Positions 53,353-63,288 of a stretch of DNA of 64,000 bases are shown here, piece by piece. The first letter of the stretch is position 1; every line of letters begins with the position of its first letter. Source of the DNA: Vibrio celticus (lineage in GTDB: Bacteria > Pseudomonadota > Gammaproteobacteria > Enterobacterales > Vibrionaceae); NCBI RefSeq assembly GCF_024347335.1, contig NZ_AP025464.1, positions 1,550,001 to 1,614,000 of the forward strand, in the 5' to 3' direction. Under the pieces are notes generated by a model, which did not search any database, was not told where the DNA came from, and worked only from the letters and a program-made list of their open reading frames with translations. The position numbers were made by a program, and so were the translations under genes.

Positions 53353-55803
53353 ATGAAAAAAACTATATTATCCCTATTGATTTCAGGTTCAGTAGTGTCC
53401 CCAATGGCGTTAGCAATGGCTCCAAATACCGATCTAAATTTAATGCCGTACCCGCAAACAGTCGAGCTGAAAGCTGGGCAAGTTAAGGTCGACGGTAACT
53501 TCAAGGTTTACATCAAAGGCTTTAACTCTGACCGTGTTGAATACACGGCGAAACGCTTTATTGACCGTCTTGAGCGCCAAACTGGCGTGCCGATCCTGAA
53601 CTGGCAGGTAGATAGCGCCGACCAAGCGAACCTGATCATTGATATCGACGCGGCACCAAAATCTGAAGTACAAAACATTGATTCTGTGGAGTCCTACAAA
53701 ATTACCACTCAGGGTGATCAAATAACGCTGAGTTCACCAAGCCCATACGGCACAATTCACGGCATCGAAACCCTTTTGCAGCTCGTTGAAACGACAGCGA
53801 CTGGCTACCACATTCCTGCTGTCACGATTGTCGATGAGCCTCGCTTCCGCTGGCGTGGTGTCTCTTACGATACTTCACGTCACTTCATTGAATTCGATGT
53901 GTTGATTCGTCAGTTAGATGCGATGGCGTCGGCGAAGATGAACGTGTTCCATTGGCACTTCTGGGACGACCAAGGCATTCGTATTCAAACCGAATCATGG
54001 CCGCGTCTGTGGTCTGAAACCGCTGATGGTAATTACTACACCAAAGACCAAGTTCGCTACCTAGTTGAATACGCGCGTAACCTTGGTATTCGTGTGATTC
54101 CAGAGGTGTCTCTTCCGGGTCACTCTTCTGCGGTGGCTCACGCTTACCCGCGTTTGATGTCGGGCGGTGAAGGGCAAAACTACGAGCAAGAAAGAGGCTG
54201 GGGCGTGTTTGAACCATTAATGGACCCATTGAATCCAGAGCTCTATGAAATGCTGGGCGACGTATTTGATGAAGTGACCGAGCTGTTCCCAGACGAGTAT
54301 TTCCACATCGGTGGCGATGAGCCGAACTATGCGCAGTGGAAAAACAGCGAAAAGCACCAACAGTTCATTGAAGAGAATAATATCGATGGTGAGCGTGGCC
54401 TGCAGTCTTACCTCAATGTAAAAGTTGAGAAGATGCTCGAAGATCGCGGTAAGAAGATGACGGGTTGGGATGAGATTTGGCATAAAGATCTGCCGACTTC
54501 GATCGTGATTCAAAGCTGGCAAGGGCATGACAGCATTGGCCGTGCGGCAAAAGAGGGCTACCCAGGTATTCTTTCTACCGGTTACTACCTAGACCAACCT
54601 CAGCCGACTAGCTATCACTATCGCAATGATCCAATGCCAAGTGGCATCACGGTTGACGATAAGCTGCACATTGGCGAAAAATTCGTGACTTACCAATGGC
54701 AGAAACCTCGTTCTAAAGGCAGCCCACGTAAGGGAACGCTGACTATCATTGAAGCGAAAGACGGTACTTTCCGTGCGTTTAGTGATTACAACGGTAAGTC
54801 TCGCGAAGAGATCTACATCCTTGATTATGTGCCGGGTAAAACCTTTGTTGGTCACTTTGATAACTTCATGTCGTACACCGAGTTCAACCTAAACTTGAAT
54901 CAAAAGGGTTTTGCCGAAGGCAGTTACCAATTGGTCGGTAATGTGCGTTGGCCAACTACAGGTGAAGTGATTGCGAGCAGTGATGTTGAAGGCAGCGTGA
55001 TTCCTGAACCAAATGGCGGTTACCCTGCGGAGCTAACCGACAAAGAAAAAGAGCTGATGTTAGGTGGCGAGATCACCATGTGGCTAGAGAACAAAGACAG
55101 CCTCACTGTAGAAAACTACCTATGGCCGCGTAGTTATGCGATTGCAGAGCGTTTCTGGTCTGATGCAGAGCTGACTGACGAGCGCAGCATGTACAAACGT
55201 ATGAAAGCGATGGATACATGGTCTGAAGTGTCTGTTGGACTTCGTCATCATGCGGATGCTGACATGTTGTTAAAACGCATTGCCAAAGGGCAGGATATCC
55301 ACGACCTGCGCGTGCTTGCCAAGTACACCGAGCCAGCACAGTACTATGCACGTAACTGGGAGAAGTGGAACTCAACTGAACCTAAGGGCACTTTATACAG
55401 CCAATATGAGCGTCTAAACCGCTTTGTTGATGCACTGCCAGTCGAAAGCTACGCCGTGTATGAGATGCAAGATTTGGTCAACGAAGTCGCGACCGGAAAT
55501 CAACAAGCATTGGATCAGCTTACTGAGCATTATCAGCAAGCAAAATCAGCTGCACTTGCCGCAGAGACTGTCTTCGCTGGTAACGTATCTTCGGTCGATA
55601 CCGTGGTGGTTGCAGAGAAAACGGCGGAAGTCGCAGATTTGGCGTTAACCTTGATTGCTAAAGCACAAACAGGCGAGAAAGTAAGAGAAGCCGACGTGAA
55701 TGCCTATCAAGCGATACTGTCTGATTCGGCGAAGATCTACGATGAATCGATCGTCGCGATTGTTCGCCCTACAGAGTTACTGTTAAAGCAGCTAGCTGAG
55801 TAA
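53353..55803 (+). CDS. Exported GH20 beta-N-acetylhexosaminidase
   Basis: 816 residues. Signal peptide (about 1-21, cut after ALA), GH20b N-terminal domain (about 30-155) and the GH20 barrel (about 158-640) with RGVSYDTSRHFIE, HWHFWDDQGIRI and the catalytic pair Asp322-Glu323 in HIGGDEPNYAQW. An insert of about 135 residues (430-565) lies in the barrel; a helical C-terminal part follows. It removes GlcNAc from the non-reducing end of chito-oligosaccharides in the periplasm. As last gene of the cluster it would set free the terminal sugar acid of oxidised chito-oligosaccharides. Confidence 0.9.
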   Translation: MKKTILSLLISGSVVSPMALAMAPNTDLNLMPYPQTVELKAGQVKVDGNFKVYIKGFNSDRVEYTAKRFIDRLERQTGVPILNWQVDSADQANLIIDIDAAPKSEVQNIDSVESYKITTQGDQITLSSPSPYGTIHGIETLLQLVETTATGYHIPAVTIVDEPRFRWRGVSYDTSRHFIEFDVLIRQLDAMASAKMNVFHWHFWDDQGIRIQTESWPRLWSETADGNYYTKDQVRYLVEYARNLGIRVIPEVSLPGHSSAVAHAYPRLMSGGEGQNYEQERGWGVFEPLMDPLNPELYEMLGDVFDEVTELFPDEYFHIGGDEPNYAQWKNSEKHQQFIEENNIDGERGLQSYLNVKVEKMLEDRGKKMTGWDEIWHKDLPTSIVIQSWQGHDSIGRAAKEGYPGILSTGYYLDQPQPTSYHYRNDPMPSGITVDDKLHIGEKFVTYQWQKPRSKGSPRKGTLTIIEAKDGTFRAFSDYNGKSREEIYILDYVPGKTFVGHFDNFMSYTEFNLNLNQKGFAEGSYQLVGNVRWPTTGEVIASSDVEGSVIPEPNGGYPAELTDKEKELMLGGEITMWLENKDSLTVENYLWPRSYAIAERFWSDAELTDERSMYKRMKAMDTWSEVSVGLRHHADADMLLKRIAKGQDIHDLRVLAKYTEPAQYYARNWEKWNSTEPKGTLYSQYERLNRFVDALPVESYAVYEMQDLVNEVATGNQQALDQLTEHYQQAKSAALAAETVFAGNVSSVDTVVVAEKTAEVADLALTLIAKAQTGEKVREADVNAYQAILSDSAKIYDESIVAIVRPTELLLKQLAE

Positions 55804-55849
55804 GTCGCTAACTGATTAGCTGATAAGTTAAACGCCAATAAGTGAATCC

Positions 55850-55875
55850 AAACCGCCCTCTGTGGGCGGTTTTTT
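55850..55875 (+). terminator. Terminator after the GH20 gene
   Basis: AACCGCCC pairs with GGGCGGTT over a 5-base loop and six T follow. It closes the cluster. Confidence 0.92.
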
Positions 55876-55922
55876 AGTTCTGTCTTCTTTATGAGGTGCG
55901 ATTTTATGCTTTTTGTTAGTAA

Positions 55923-57986
55923 CTACTCACTATCTATATTCTTCAGCGTTAACGTGAATGTCATGCCTTGGTCTGGGTTGTTCTTTGCTATCAAGGTGCC
56001 TTGCATATCCCGTACATTGTTTGCTGTGATGGCCAAGCCGAGACCCAAACCTTCGCCCATCTTTTTGTTGGTATGGAAGGGTTCGAAAATGGTTTCGAGT
56101 TGGTCTTCTGATACGCCACAGCCATTATCTTGCACTTTGATGATCACGCGTTGTTGATCGGTATGTGCGCTGATAACAATGGTCGCGGGTGTTTGATTTT
56201 GAGTGGCGTCTATTGCGTTTCGAATTAGGTTTCCAAGAACTTGGCTTAGCCTGGCTTCTTCACCCATCACCATAGAAATATTGGAGGCGATTCGTACTCG
56301 AATATCGACGTTTTCGAGATCGGCTTGGTGAATGCGTAGGGTTTCTTGCAGTGCGTCTGTCAGTGACACTGGGTATGGTTTTTCAAGTCTTTTAAAGGCG
56401 AATGACTTCAATTGGCTGGTCATGTTTGCCATTCGGTCGATAAGACTCATCACGAGATCCATGTTCGCTTTCAACATCTTGGTCTCGCCTCGTTCCATCA
56501 GTAATTGATTACTTGAAAGCAGAGTTTTTAGTCCTGTCAGTGGCTGGTTAAGTTCATGAGTGATCGCACTCGACATCCGCCCTAGTGCGGCAAGTTTGCT
56601 TGATTCAACCAGTTCTTGTTGTGCGTCTTTCAGGTCTTGTGTTCGCTCTTCTACACGTAGTTGAAGCGTTTTATTAGCATTTTGCACTGCAATTTCTGCT
56701 TTTTTACGCTTACTAATATCGATCACGGTACACAGATAATAAGTGGTCGCATGCCAAGGAAAGGCACTTATAGAGAACAGTACCGGAAAGTAGCTACCAT
56801 CGCTGCGCCTTGCCATAGTTTCGACGCTGGTGATCTCGGCCAGCTCTTGATGCTGCTCTAAGTTTTTGAGCAGTTGCAAGGTGGTTGAATTTGGATTGCC
56901 TGCCTCAAATAACTGCCAAGCTTTGATGTTACTGATCATTGAATCGGATAGTGAGAAGTAGTTCTTGGCCATGAGATTAATATCATGGATATGACCATGT
57001 TTGTCGATCAGCACTAGCCCAACGTGCGTTTTATTGATCATCCCAGACAGACGCTTTTCCGACTCTTCGATGAGTTTTTGTATTCGTAAATTGCTGAGCT
57101 TTTTCTGACGTCTTTGATAAAGAATAACTAGCAATAACAGAATGAACAGACAACCTACTGCGACGCTCCAACTTATCCAACTTGTGGTTTGGTTTAGGCT
57201 GGTTAACGGCGTTAGGTAGGTTAAGCGCCAATTCAGGTCGTCTAACTTTATGGATTGAATAAGGTAATCTTTATCTTTCAGTCGCCATACGCGAATGTGG
57301 GTTTGGTCATATAGCTCACGCTTTGTAGCGAGCGGTTGTGAAGTGAAATTTTCATTGAACCAATCTGCATTCAATCGGTGATCACTCGATAGAAAAAACT
57401 GATCGCGAGGGTTTTGAAACAAGATGGCTTCACCATCGGCAAACCATTGGTCGATCAGTAATGATAAATCAATTTGTACTGCAACAATGCCTACCACATC
57501 GGATGCTCGATAAACGGGTGCAGCAATAAAATAATCGGGTGTGACGCCTTTATTTTTGGTTACTAGGGAGATCGCACCGCCTTGCTGGTGGATCTTAGAG
57601 ACAATCGTGCTGGCGTTCTTTTTACTCAGTTTGCTTCTTTCAACACTCGATACCAACAAATCACCTTCGCCAGAAAGTAGATACCAACCTTTGGTATTAG
57701 CGGCTTTATCCAATTGAATCAGTTGTTTCTTGATGCGTTTTTCGAGTCGTTGTTCACCATCGATAAAACGAACCGTGGTTTCATCATTGGTGACTAGATA
57801 AGGCAGATAATAGAAACGCTTAAGGGTTCGCCTTGCTTCGGCAATGTAGCCAAGGAAGCGCTGCTCGGCATAGCGTTGGGCTTGTTCAAGCTTCCACTGG
57901 CTGATGCCATTTTTGGTGGTGACCTGCACCAATCCAATCAATAAACAGGCACATAGGAATAACCAATATCGATTGTTACTAACCAT
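55923..57986 (-). CDS. DctB-type sensor histidine kinase with PAS domain
   Basis: 687 residues. TM1 (about 8-24), a periplasmic double-Cache-like sensor (about 30-270), TM2 (about 275-297), a PAS domain (about 315-435) and the kinase core: SSAITHELNQPLTGLKTLL (His), NLIRNAIDAT, DNGCGVSED and GEGLGLGLAI. It diverges from the sigma-54 activator gene across 210 bases and is the likely partner. The extracellular ligand is probably the substrate of the TAXI-TRAP transporter nearby (inference). Confidence 0.87.
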   Translation of the reverse strand: MVSNNRYWLFLCACLLIGLVQVTTKNGISQWKLEQAQRYAEQRFLGYIAEARRTLKRFYYLPYLVTNDETTVRFIDGEQRLEKRIKKQLIQLDKAANTKGWYLLSGEGDLLVSSVERSKLSKKNASTIVSKIHQQGGAISLVTKNKGVTPDYFIAAPVYRASDVVGIVAVQIDLSLLIDQWFADGEAILFQNPRDQFFLSSDHRLNADWFNENFTSQPLATKRELYDQTHIRVWRLKDKDYLIQSIKLDDLNWRLTYLTPLTSLNQTTSWISWSVAVGCLFILLLLVILYQRRQKKLSNLRIQKLIEESEKRLSGMINKTHVGLVLIDKHGHIHDINLMAKNYFSLSDSMISNIKAWQLFEAGNPNSTTLQLLKNLEQHQELAEITSVETMARRSDGSYFPVLFSISAFPWHATTYYLCTVIDISKRKKAEIAVQNANKTLQLRVEERTQDLKDAQQELVESSKLAALGRMSSAITHELNQPLTGLKTLLSSNQLLMERGETKMLKANMDLVMSLIDRMANMTSQLKSFAFKRLEKPYPVSLTDALQETLRIHQADLENVDIRVRIASNISMVMGEEARLSQVLGNLIRNAIDATQNQTPATIVISAHTDQQRVIIKVQDNGCGVSEDQLETIFEPFHTNKKMGEGLGLGLAITANNVRDMQGTLIAKNNPDQGMTFTLTLKNIDSE

Positions 57987-58196
57987 TCTTGATTAAATCC
58001 TTTTAAAAATTAATAAGTTGTAATTTTTCGTCGTTTTGTTATTTGGAAGGTAAAGTGTGGGACAAATCGAAGCTAACAAACATTATTAAACTGTTAAAGG
58101 AGTGTTATTCAAAGTGGGAGCTAGCTCCTTTTCGTCTGCGGCTTTTTTACATACCGTGGATGACACTAATCAGATGTAGAGCGGCGGAACCAAACT

Positions 58197-59537
58197 ATGC
58201 AGCGTATTGCTTTAATTGAAGATGACGCGATTGTGCGTCAAGCAACCAGCCAATGGTTGCAGTTGGCGGGCTTCGATGTCACCGCATTTGAAGTAGGACA
58301 AGATGCGTTAAATGCCGTAGAGCAGGGTGATTTTCAAACCATTATCACCGATGTTCGTTTACCTGATATAGACGGTGTCGAATTGCTTACGCGATTTAAG
58401 CAGTTAGTGCCAGAGGTGCCTGTTATTTTGATTACTGGACATGGCGATGTCGACATGGCGGTAAAAGCCTTACAACAAGGTGCCTATGACTTTATTGAGA
58501 AGCCATTCGATCCAGACCGTTTATCTCAAACGGTCTCGGAAGCGGTTGAAAAACATCAAAGTGGCCAAGACAGAAACAGTCGTCAGAACTATCTGGATAA
58601 CCTTAAGGGCATTGAACAGGTGCTGATCGGTCGCAGTAAAGTGATGTGTGAATTGCGAGAGCAAATCCAAAAAGTCGCTTCGATTGATACCAACGTGATC
58701 ATTTATGGTGAAACCGGCTGTGGGAAAGAGCTAGTCGCCTCTTGCTTGCATGAATTCAGTCAGCGAAAACCTCATCCTTTTGTGCCGCTCAACTGTGGTG
58801 CGATTCCAGAAAATCTATTTGAAAGCGAGCTGTTTGGTCATGAAGCCGGGGCATTTACTGGTGCTGCTAAGAGGCGTATTGGTAAGCTTGAATTTGCCGA
58901 CAAAGGTACGGTCTTTCTTGACGAAATAGAGAGTATGCCGTTGTCGATGCAAGTCAAAGTGCTACGTACTTTACAAGACAATGTTGTTGAGCGTGTCGGT
59001 GGTAATCAACAGCAACATGTTGATTTAAGAATAGTTTCAGCTTCGAAATGCGACCTTTTAAATCATCCTGACTTTCGCCAAGATCTTTTCTATCGTTTGA
59101 ACGTTGCTCAACTGCATTTACCTCCCCTTAGTGAACGAGAAGACGATGTTCTTATCCTTTTTGAACACTTCACTCAAGAAGCGAACAGCGAAACCCGAGC
59201 GGCCAGTGAGGCTGATCGCTATGCCTTGTTGTCGTATGCATGGCCGGGCAATGTGCGTGAACTGCGTAATGTTGCGATTCGTTTTGCGCTGGATGAAAGC
59301 CTGACCGTTGGGGATATTTTGGCGTGTCGTCCTAATTCTGTCACAGAGTCCACAACGGCAGGCATCCCGTTGGCGGTTCAAGTACAGAGTTTTGAACGGA
59401 AAGTGATTCATGACGCGCTAGTGCGTTATCAGGGGCGCATCAATGACGTGATGCAAGATTTGGATTTACCTCGTCGAACATTGAACCAAAAGATGGTGCG
59501 TTATGCGTTGAACCGAAGCGATTATGTCGATTCGTAA
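58197..59537 (+). CDS. DctD-type sigma-54-dependent response regulator
   Basis: 446 residues. Receiver domain (about 1-120; Asp in IITDVRLPDIDG, Thr in ITGHGD, Lys in FIEKPF). The AAA+ domain (about 140-370) has all needed parts: Walker A GETGCGKE, the sigma-54 loop GAFTGA in FGHEAGAFTGAAKR, Walker B GTVFLDEIES and arginine fingers. The C-terminal Fis-type HTH is at about 405-440 (INDVMQDLDLPRRTLNQKM). It should activate the sigma-54 promoter at 59784 through the upstream palindromes. Contrast with the damaged paralogue at 5195-6499. Confidence 0.92.
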   Translation: MQRIALIEDDAIVRQATSQWLQLAGFDVTAFEVGQDALNAVEQGDFQTIITDVRLPDIDGVELLTRFKQLVPEVPVILITGHGDVDMAVKALQQGAYDFIEKPFDPDRLSQTVSEAVEKHQSGQDRNSRQNYLDNLKGIEQVLIGRSKVMCELREQIQKVASIDTNVIIYGETGCGKELVASCLHEFSQRKPHPFVPLNCGAIPENLFESELFGHEAGAFTGAAKRRIGKLEFADKGTVFLDEIESMPLSMQVKVLRTLQDNVVERVGGNQQQHVDLRIVSASKCDLLNHPDFRQDLFYRLNVAQLHLPPLSEREDDVLILFEHFTQEANSETRAASEADRYALLSYAWPGNVRELRNVAIRFALDESLTVGDILACRPNSVTESTTAGIPLAVQVQSFERKVIHDALVRYQGRINDVMQDLDLPRRTLNQKMVRYALNRSDYVDS

Positions 59538-59570
59538 TTGATGATGAGATTAGAGAGGCTGTCTGAATCA

Positions 59571-59735
59571 ATGAGCAATAAATGGCTCATTGCATATTTA
59601 TCAATTTACATACATTGATCACATAAGTGCAACATGGTGTGACTTGCTTCCCGATCTACAGGTGTTAATTCCGGTAGCCGATAAGCAAAAAATGGCTTAC
59701 TTAATAACAGGGGAATAAGCAAAAAATGGCTTATT
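59571..59735 (+). promoter_or_regulatory. Three palindromic upstream activator sites
   Basis: ATGAGC-N8-GCTCAT (59571-59590), ATAAGC-N8-GCTTAC (59681-59700) and ATAAGC-N8-GCTTAT (59715-59734) share the spacing and core. The last two are 34 bases apart, about three helix turns, and lie some 50-100 bases before the sigma-54 promoter, as enhancer sites for an NtrC-type dimer do. The likely binder is the regulator encoded at 58197. Confidence 0.72.
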
Positions 59736-59783
59736 TTAAATAGGTTTTAAAATAAAAGTAAATTAAAACAAATATTTAAAAAC

Positions 59784-59799
59784 TGGCATTGCGCTTGCT
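59784..59799 (+). promoter_or_regulatory. Sigma-54 promoter of the TAXI-TRAP operon
   Basis: TGGCATT-GCGC-TTGCT keeps the invariant GG and GC pairs of the -24/-12 consensus (TGGCACG-N4-TTGCW) at exact spacing. It is 59 bases ahead of the TAXI gene start. Confidence 0.82.
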
Positions 59800-59857
59800 A
59801 TCTATCGTTTGTTGTTAACAAAAATATAACGTGAATAACTCTACATGGAGAGTAATA

Positions 59858-60871
59858 ATGAAATACAACAAGCTAGTTAAAACTTTAGCGATAGCAATGG
59901 CTTCTCTTGGCCTTATCAGTAATGCGTCAGCTGAAGAAGATCGCAGCTATATTTTAGCGACGGCCTCAACGGGTGGTACCTATTATCCAGTAGGTGTGGC
60001 CTTAGCGACATTGAGTAAAGTTAAGCTTGCGCCAAAGCAGCACTTTTCTTTAGCGGCTATCAGCTCTGCGGGCTCGGGTGAGAACGTAAAGTTGTTGAAC
60101 GAGAACGAAGCTCAGTTCGCCATTCTACAAGGTTTGTATGGTGCTTGGGCTTGGCAGGGTTTGGGGCCATATGAGAAATCTGGCAGACAAACTCAACTGC
60201 GTTCAGTTTCCATGTTATGGCAAAACGTAGAACACTTTATTGTGCGTTCAGATCTAGCAAAAACAGGTACGGTAAGCGATCTAGAGAACCTAAACGGTAA
60301 GAAATTCTCTATCGGTAAGAAGAACTCTGGGACTGAAAACTCAGGTCGTCAAATCATGCAAGGCTTATCCGTGGACCCAGAACAATTTAAACTCGCCTTT
60401 ATGGGTTACGGTGGTAGTGCGAGCGCATTACAAAATGGCACAATTGATGGTATGAACACGCCTGCTGGTGTTCCTGTTGGTGCGGTGACGCAAGCCTTTG
60501 CAGCACTGGGTGAAGATATTCAAATCTTGTCGTTTACCGATGCACAAATCAAACAAGCGAACGGCGATTACAATATTTGGACCAAGTATGAGATCCCAGC
60601 AAACACTTATCCAGGTGTCGATAAACCAATTACTACAATTGCCCAACCTAACTTCCTAGCGGTTCGTGAAGACATTTCTGAAGAAGATGTCTATCAACTG
60701 ACCAAAGCTATCTATGAAAACCTACCTTTCCTACAAGGTATCCACAAAGCAACCAAAGCAATGGCACTTGAGAAAGGGATCGCAGGCCTTCCTGTTCCGC
60801 TTCACCCAGGTGCTGCTCGTTACTATAAAGAAGTGGGCATAGAAATCCCTTCTGAGTTGATCGTCGACTAA
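59858..60871 (+). CDS. TAXI-family TRAP transporter solute-binding protein
   Basis: 337 residues from ATG59858 (MKYNKLVKTLAIAMASLGLI), preferred over GTG59831 because GGAG precedes it and a signal peptide then begins at residue 1 (cut near SNASA). The TAXI signature ASTGGTYYPVGVALATL, MLWQNVEHFIVR and the ligand-site region GKKNSGTENSGRQIM are typical. It binds its substrate in the periplasm for the fused permease encoded downstream. Known TAXI ligands are glutamate-like and dicarboxylic acids; 2-hydroxyglutarate is suggested by the oxidase gene that follows. Confidence 0.92.
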   Translation: MKYNKLVKTLAIAMASLGLISNASAEEDRSYILATASTGGTYYPVGVALATLSKVKLAPKQHFSLAAISSAGSGENVKLLNENEAQFAILQGLYGAWAWQGLGPYEKSGRQTQLRSVSMLWQNVEHFIVRSDLAKTGTVSDLENLNGKKFSIGKKNSGTENSGRQIMQGLSVDPEQFKLAFMGYGGSASALQNGTIDGMNTPAGVPVGAVTQAFAALGEDIQILSFTDAQIKQANGDYNIWTKYEIPANTYPGVDKPITTIAQPNFLAVREDISEEDVYQLTKAIYENLPFLQGIHKATKAMALEKGIAGLPVPLHPGAARYYKEVGIEIPSELIVD

Positions 60872-61084
60872 CCCTTTGTCTTCGATTAGCCATTTATCTT
60901 TAACTCGCTATTTGGCGTGAACTGAATATTCGCGCTAATTAATTGCTTGGTGCGTTTTCATCTGTTTCGGCTACTTTGTCTGATTTGACTGTCTCCGATT
61001 CGTTCGATTATTTGAAGTGAAAACGCACTACCTTACTTTATGGATTTTCTCTGCGCGTTTGGCTGTGGAGAGCAGGAGTTTTCT

Positions 61085-63262
61085 ATGAGCGATTCGCTGC
61101 AGCAGGAACTGAAAAAATTCGAATTGCCTACCCGAACAGATTTCCCTTGGGTAGGCAAAGCAATAACGACAATGGGAGTGATACTCTCCCTCCTACATAT
61201 TTGGTTTAATACCTTATCTACCTTGCCAGAGCTGTGGATTTCGGCGACGCATTTCGCTGGTTTCGCAATCATTTGCGCGCTTTGGTATCCCGCTCATATC
61301 TCACTGAAAAAGAGCAAGATAGCTCTGGCGGTCGATATCGGAATTGCCTTGGCGGCTCTGGCTTGTCTTATCTACATCCCCTTTGCAGAAGATGCGTTGT
61401 ATGACCGAGGCGTAAAATTTATCGCCAGTGATTGGTTTTTCTCTATCTTGGCGATTGCCATCGTCATCGAGCTGATTAGACGCACTATGGGCTGGTTCAT
61501 TCCAGTGCTTATCTTAGTGTGTTTAAGCTATGTAGTGCTTTGGGGACAATGGACCAGCGGTATTTTTCATTTTCCGGGTTTAAGCCTTGAGACGTTACTT
61601 TATCGAAGCTTTTATTCATCAGAAGGGATGTTTGGTTCGATCTCAAGAATCAGTTGGACCTTCGTGTTCATGTTCATCCTATTTGGTGCTTTCTTAGTAC
61701 GCTCGGGTGTTGGTGACTACATCATTGATGTGTCTCGCGCAGCAGCGGGCAAGGTAATTGGTGGCCCGGGCTTTATCGCGGTAATTGGCTCAGGCTTGAT
61801 GGGTTCAGTCTCCGGGTCGAGCGTAGCAAACACAGTATCGACGGGCGTGATCAGTATTCCCTTGATGCAAAAGGCAGGTTTCCCTTCGCGCTTCGCGGCA
61901 GGTGTTGAAGCGGCTGCATCTACTGGCGGGCAGCTGATGCCACCTGTGATGGGTGCGGGCGCGTTCATCATGGCGTCTTACACGCAAATTCCTTATGTCG
62001 ATATTATTGCGGTTTCCTTCGTTCCTGCGCTTATCTACTTTTTGTCTGTGGCATTCTTCGTGCGCATCGAAGCAAAACGCAGTGGTGTGCAAAAGGTGAC
62101 TTCTGGCTGTGAGCCTCTATTGAAGGTCTTGCTGTCGGGTTGGCACAACCTGATCCCATTAGCGGTGTTAGTGACTCTGTTGGTGAAAGGATTCACGCCG
62201 ACTTACGCTGCGGGCATCTCGATTCTGTCTGTCGTGGTGGCTTCATGGTTCTCTAAAAATCACAAAATGGGTCCAAAAGCGATCATTGAAGCTTTGTCTC
62301 AAGGCGCAAAAAACATGGCGACCACGGCTGTGTTACTAGTTGGTATTGGTCTAGTTGTTAATGTCATTAGCACTACGGGAATTGGTAACACCTTCTCTTT
62401 GATGATCAACAGCTGGGCGAATGGCGAGTTACTGGTGATGATCGCCTTAATTGCACTGGCGTCTTTGATTCTGGGCATGGGCTTACCAGTAACCGCGGCT
62501 TATATCGTGTTGGGTACTCTGTCTGCACCAGCTTTGTATAAACTGATTGCTGAAAGTCAGTTGCTCGACCTGTTGGTTTCGGGACAGTTACCGGAACAGG
62601 CGAAAGCTATCTTCATGTTGGCTGCGCCAGATAAGCTTGATTTGCTGAACGCGCCAATGGCACTTGAAACAGCCAAAGAGATGATTGCGTTAGTCCCTGC
62701 TGATTTTGTGGAAACTCTGCTTGAACAGAGCCTTGGCTTAGAAGCGATCAGCCTTGCACTGCTTTCTGCCCACTTGATCATTTTCTGGCTATCGCAAGAC
62801 AGCAACGTGACTCCGCCTGTTTGTTTAACTGCATTTGCGGCTGCAACCATTGCTAAAACACCCCCGATGAGAACGGGATTAATGGCATGGAAGATAGCCA
62901 AAGGCTTGTATTTAGTACCATTGTTGATTGCCTACACTAACTTGGTAAGTTGGGATGTGACCTCCGTTTTAGTCACGGGTGGCTTTGCTGTTATTGGTAC
63001 TTACGCGTTTATCGCGGCGATTGAAGGTTATCTAGAGAGCGAAGTTAATATTATTACTCGAGTAGTGTTGGTTGCGATAGGGATAGCTCTAGTATGGCCT
63101 GATGTTTCAGTCGTGATCCGTTTGATATGTGTTGCCATTTTTGTTGGCATCTTTATCTACAGCGGTCGTAAATACGATGCTAATCAAGTGAAAAAGGAAT
63201 CAGAAAGTGAGGAAAAAAAGTTACCTCAAACCGGGTCTAACACTGTCGCGTCTTCCCTATAA
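61085..63262 (+). CDS. TRAP transporter fused permease (DctQM-type, TAXI group)
   Basis: 725 residues from ATG61085 (MSDSLQQELKKF), chosen because CAGGAG precedes it; the frame is open to 61040. The N-terminal part is the small DctQ-like membrane domain (about 35-150) and the rest the 12-helix DctM-like domain with GSGLMGSVSGSSVANTVSTG, GQLMPPVMGAGAFIMA and GMGLPVTAAYIVLG. A sodium-driven secondary importer for the ligand of the TAXI protein. It lies 213 bases after that gene and 26 before the oxidase gene. An insertion of about 80 residues (480-565) lies between helices. Confidence 0.93.
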   Translation: MSDSLQQELKKFELPTRTDFPWVGKAITTMGVILSLLHIWFNTLSTLPELWISATHFAGFAIICALWYPAHISLKKSKIALAVDIGIALAALACLIYIPFAEDALYDRGVKFIASDWFFSILAIAIVIELIRRTMGWFIPVLILVCLSYVVLWGQWTSGIFHFPGLSLETLLYRSFYSSEGMFGSISRISWTFVFMFILFGAFLVRSGVGDYIIDVSRAAAGKVIGGPGFIAVIGSGLMGSVSGSSVANTVSTGVISIPLMQKAGFPSRFAAGVEAAASTGGQLMPPVMGAGAFIMASYTQIPYVDIIAVSFVPALIYFLSVAFFVRIEAKRSGVQKVTSGCEPLLKVLLSGWHNLIPLAVLVTLLVKGFTPTYAAGISILSVVVASWFSKNHKMGPKAIIEALSQGAKNMATTAVLLVGIGLVVNVISTTGIGNTFSLMINSWANGELLVMIALIALASLILGMGLPVTAAYIVLGTLSAPALYKLIAESQLLDLLVSGQLPEQAKAIFMLAAPDKLDLLNAPMALETAKEMIALVPADFVETLLEQSLGLEAISLALLSAHLIIFWLSQDSNVTPPVCLTAFAAATIAKTPPMRTGLMAWKIAKGLYLVPLLIAYTNLVSWDVTSVLVTGGFAVIGTYAFIAAIEGYLESEVNIITRVVLVAIGIALVWPDVSVVIRLICVAIFVGIFIYSGRKYDANQVKKESESEEKKLPQTGSNTVASSL

Positions 63263-63288
63263 TTAAAAGGATTGAATGTAGGAATATT

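Noticed and set aside
53885..55375. Open frames of 88-114 codons on the minus strand inside the GH20 gene.
   Set aside because: Shadows of the GH20 reading frame.
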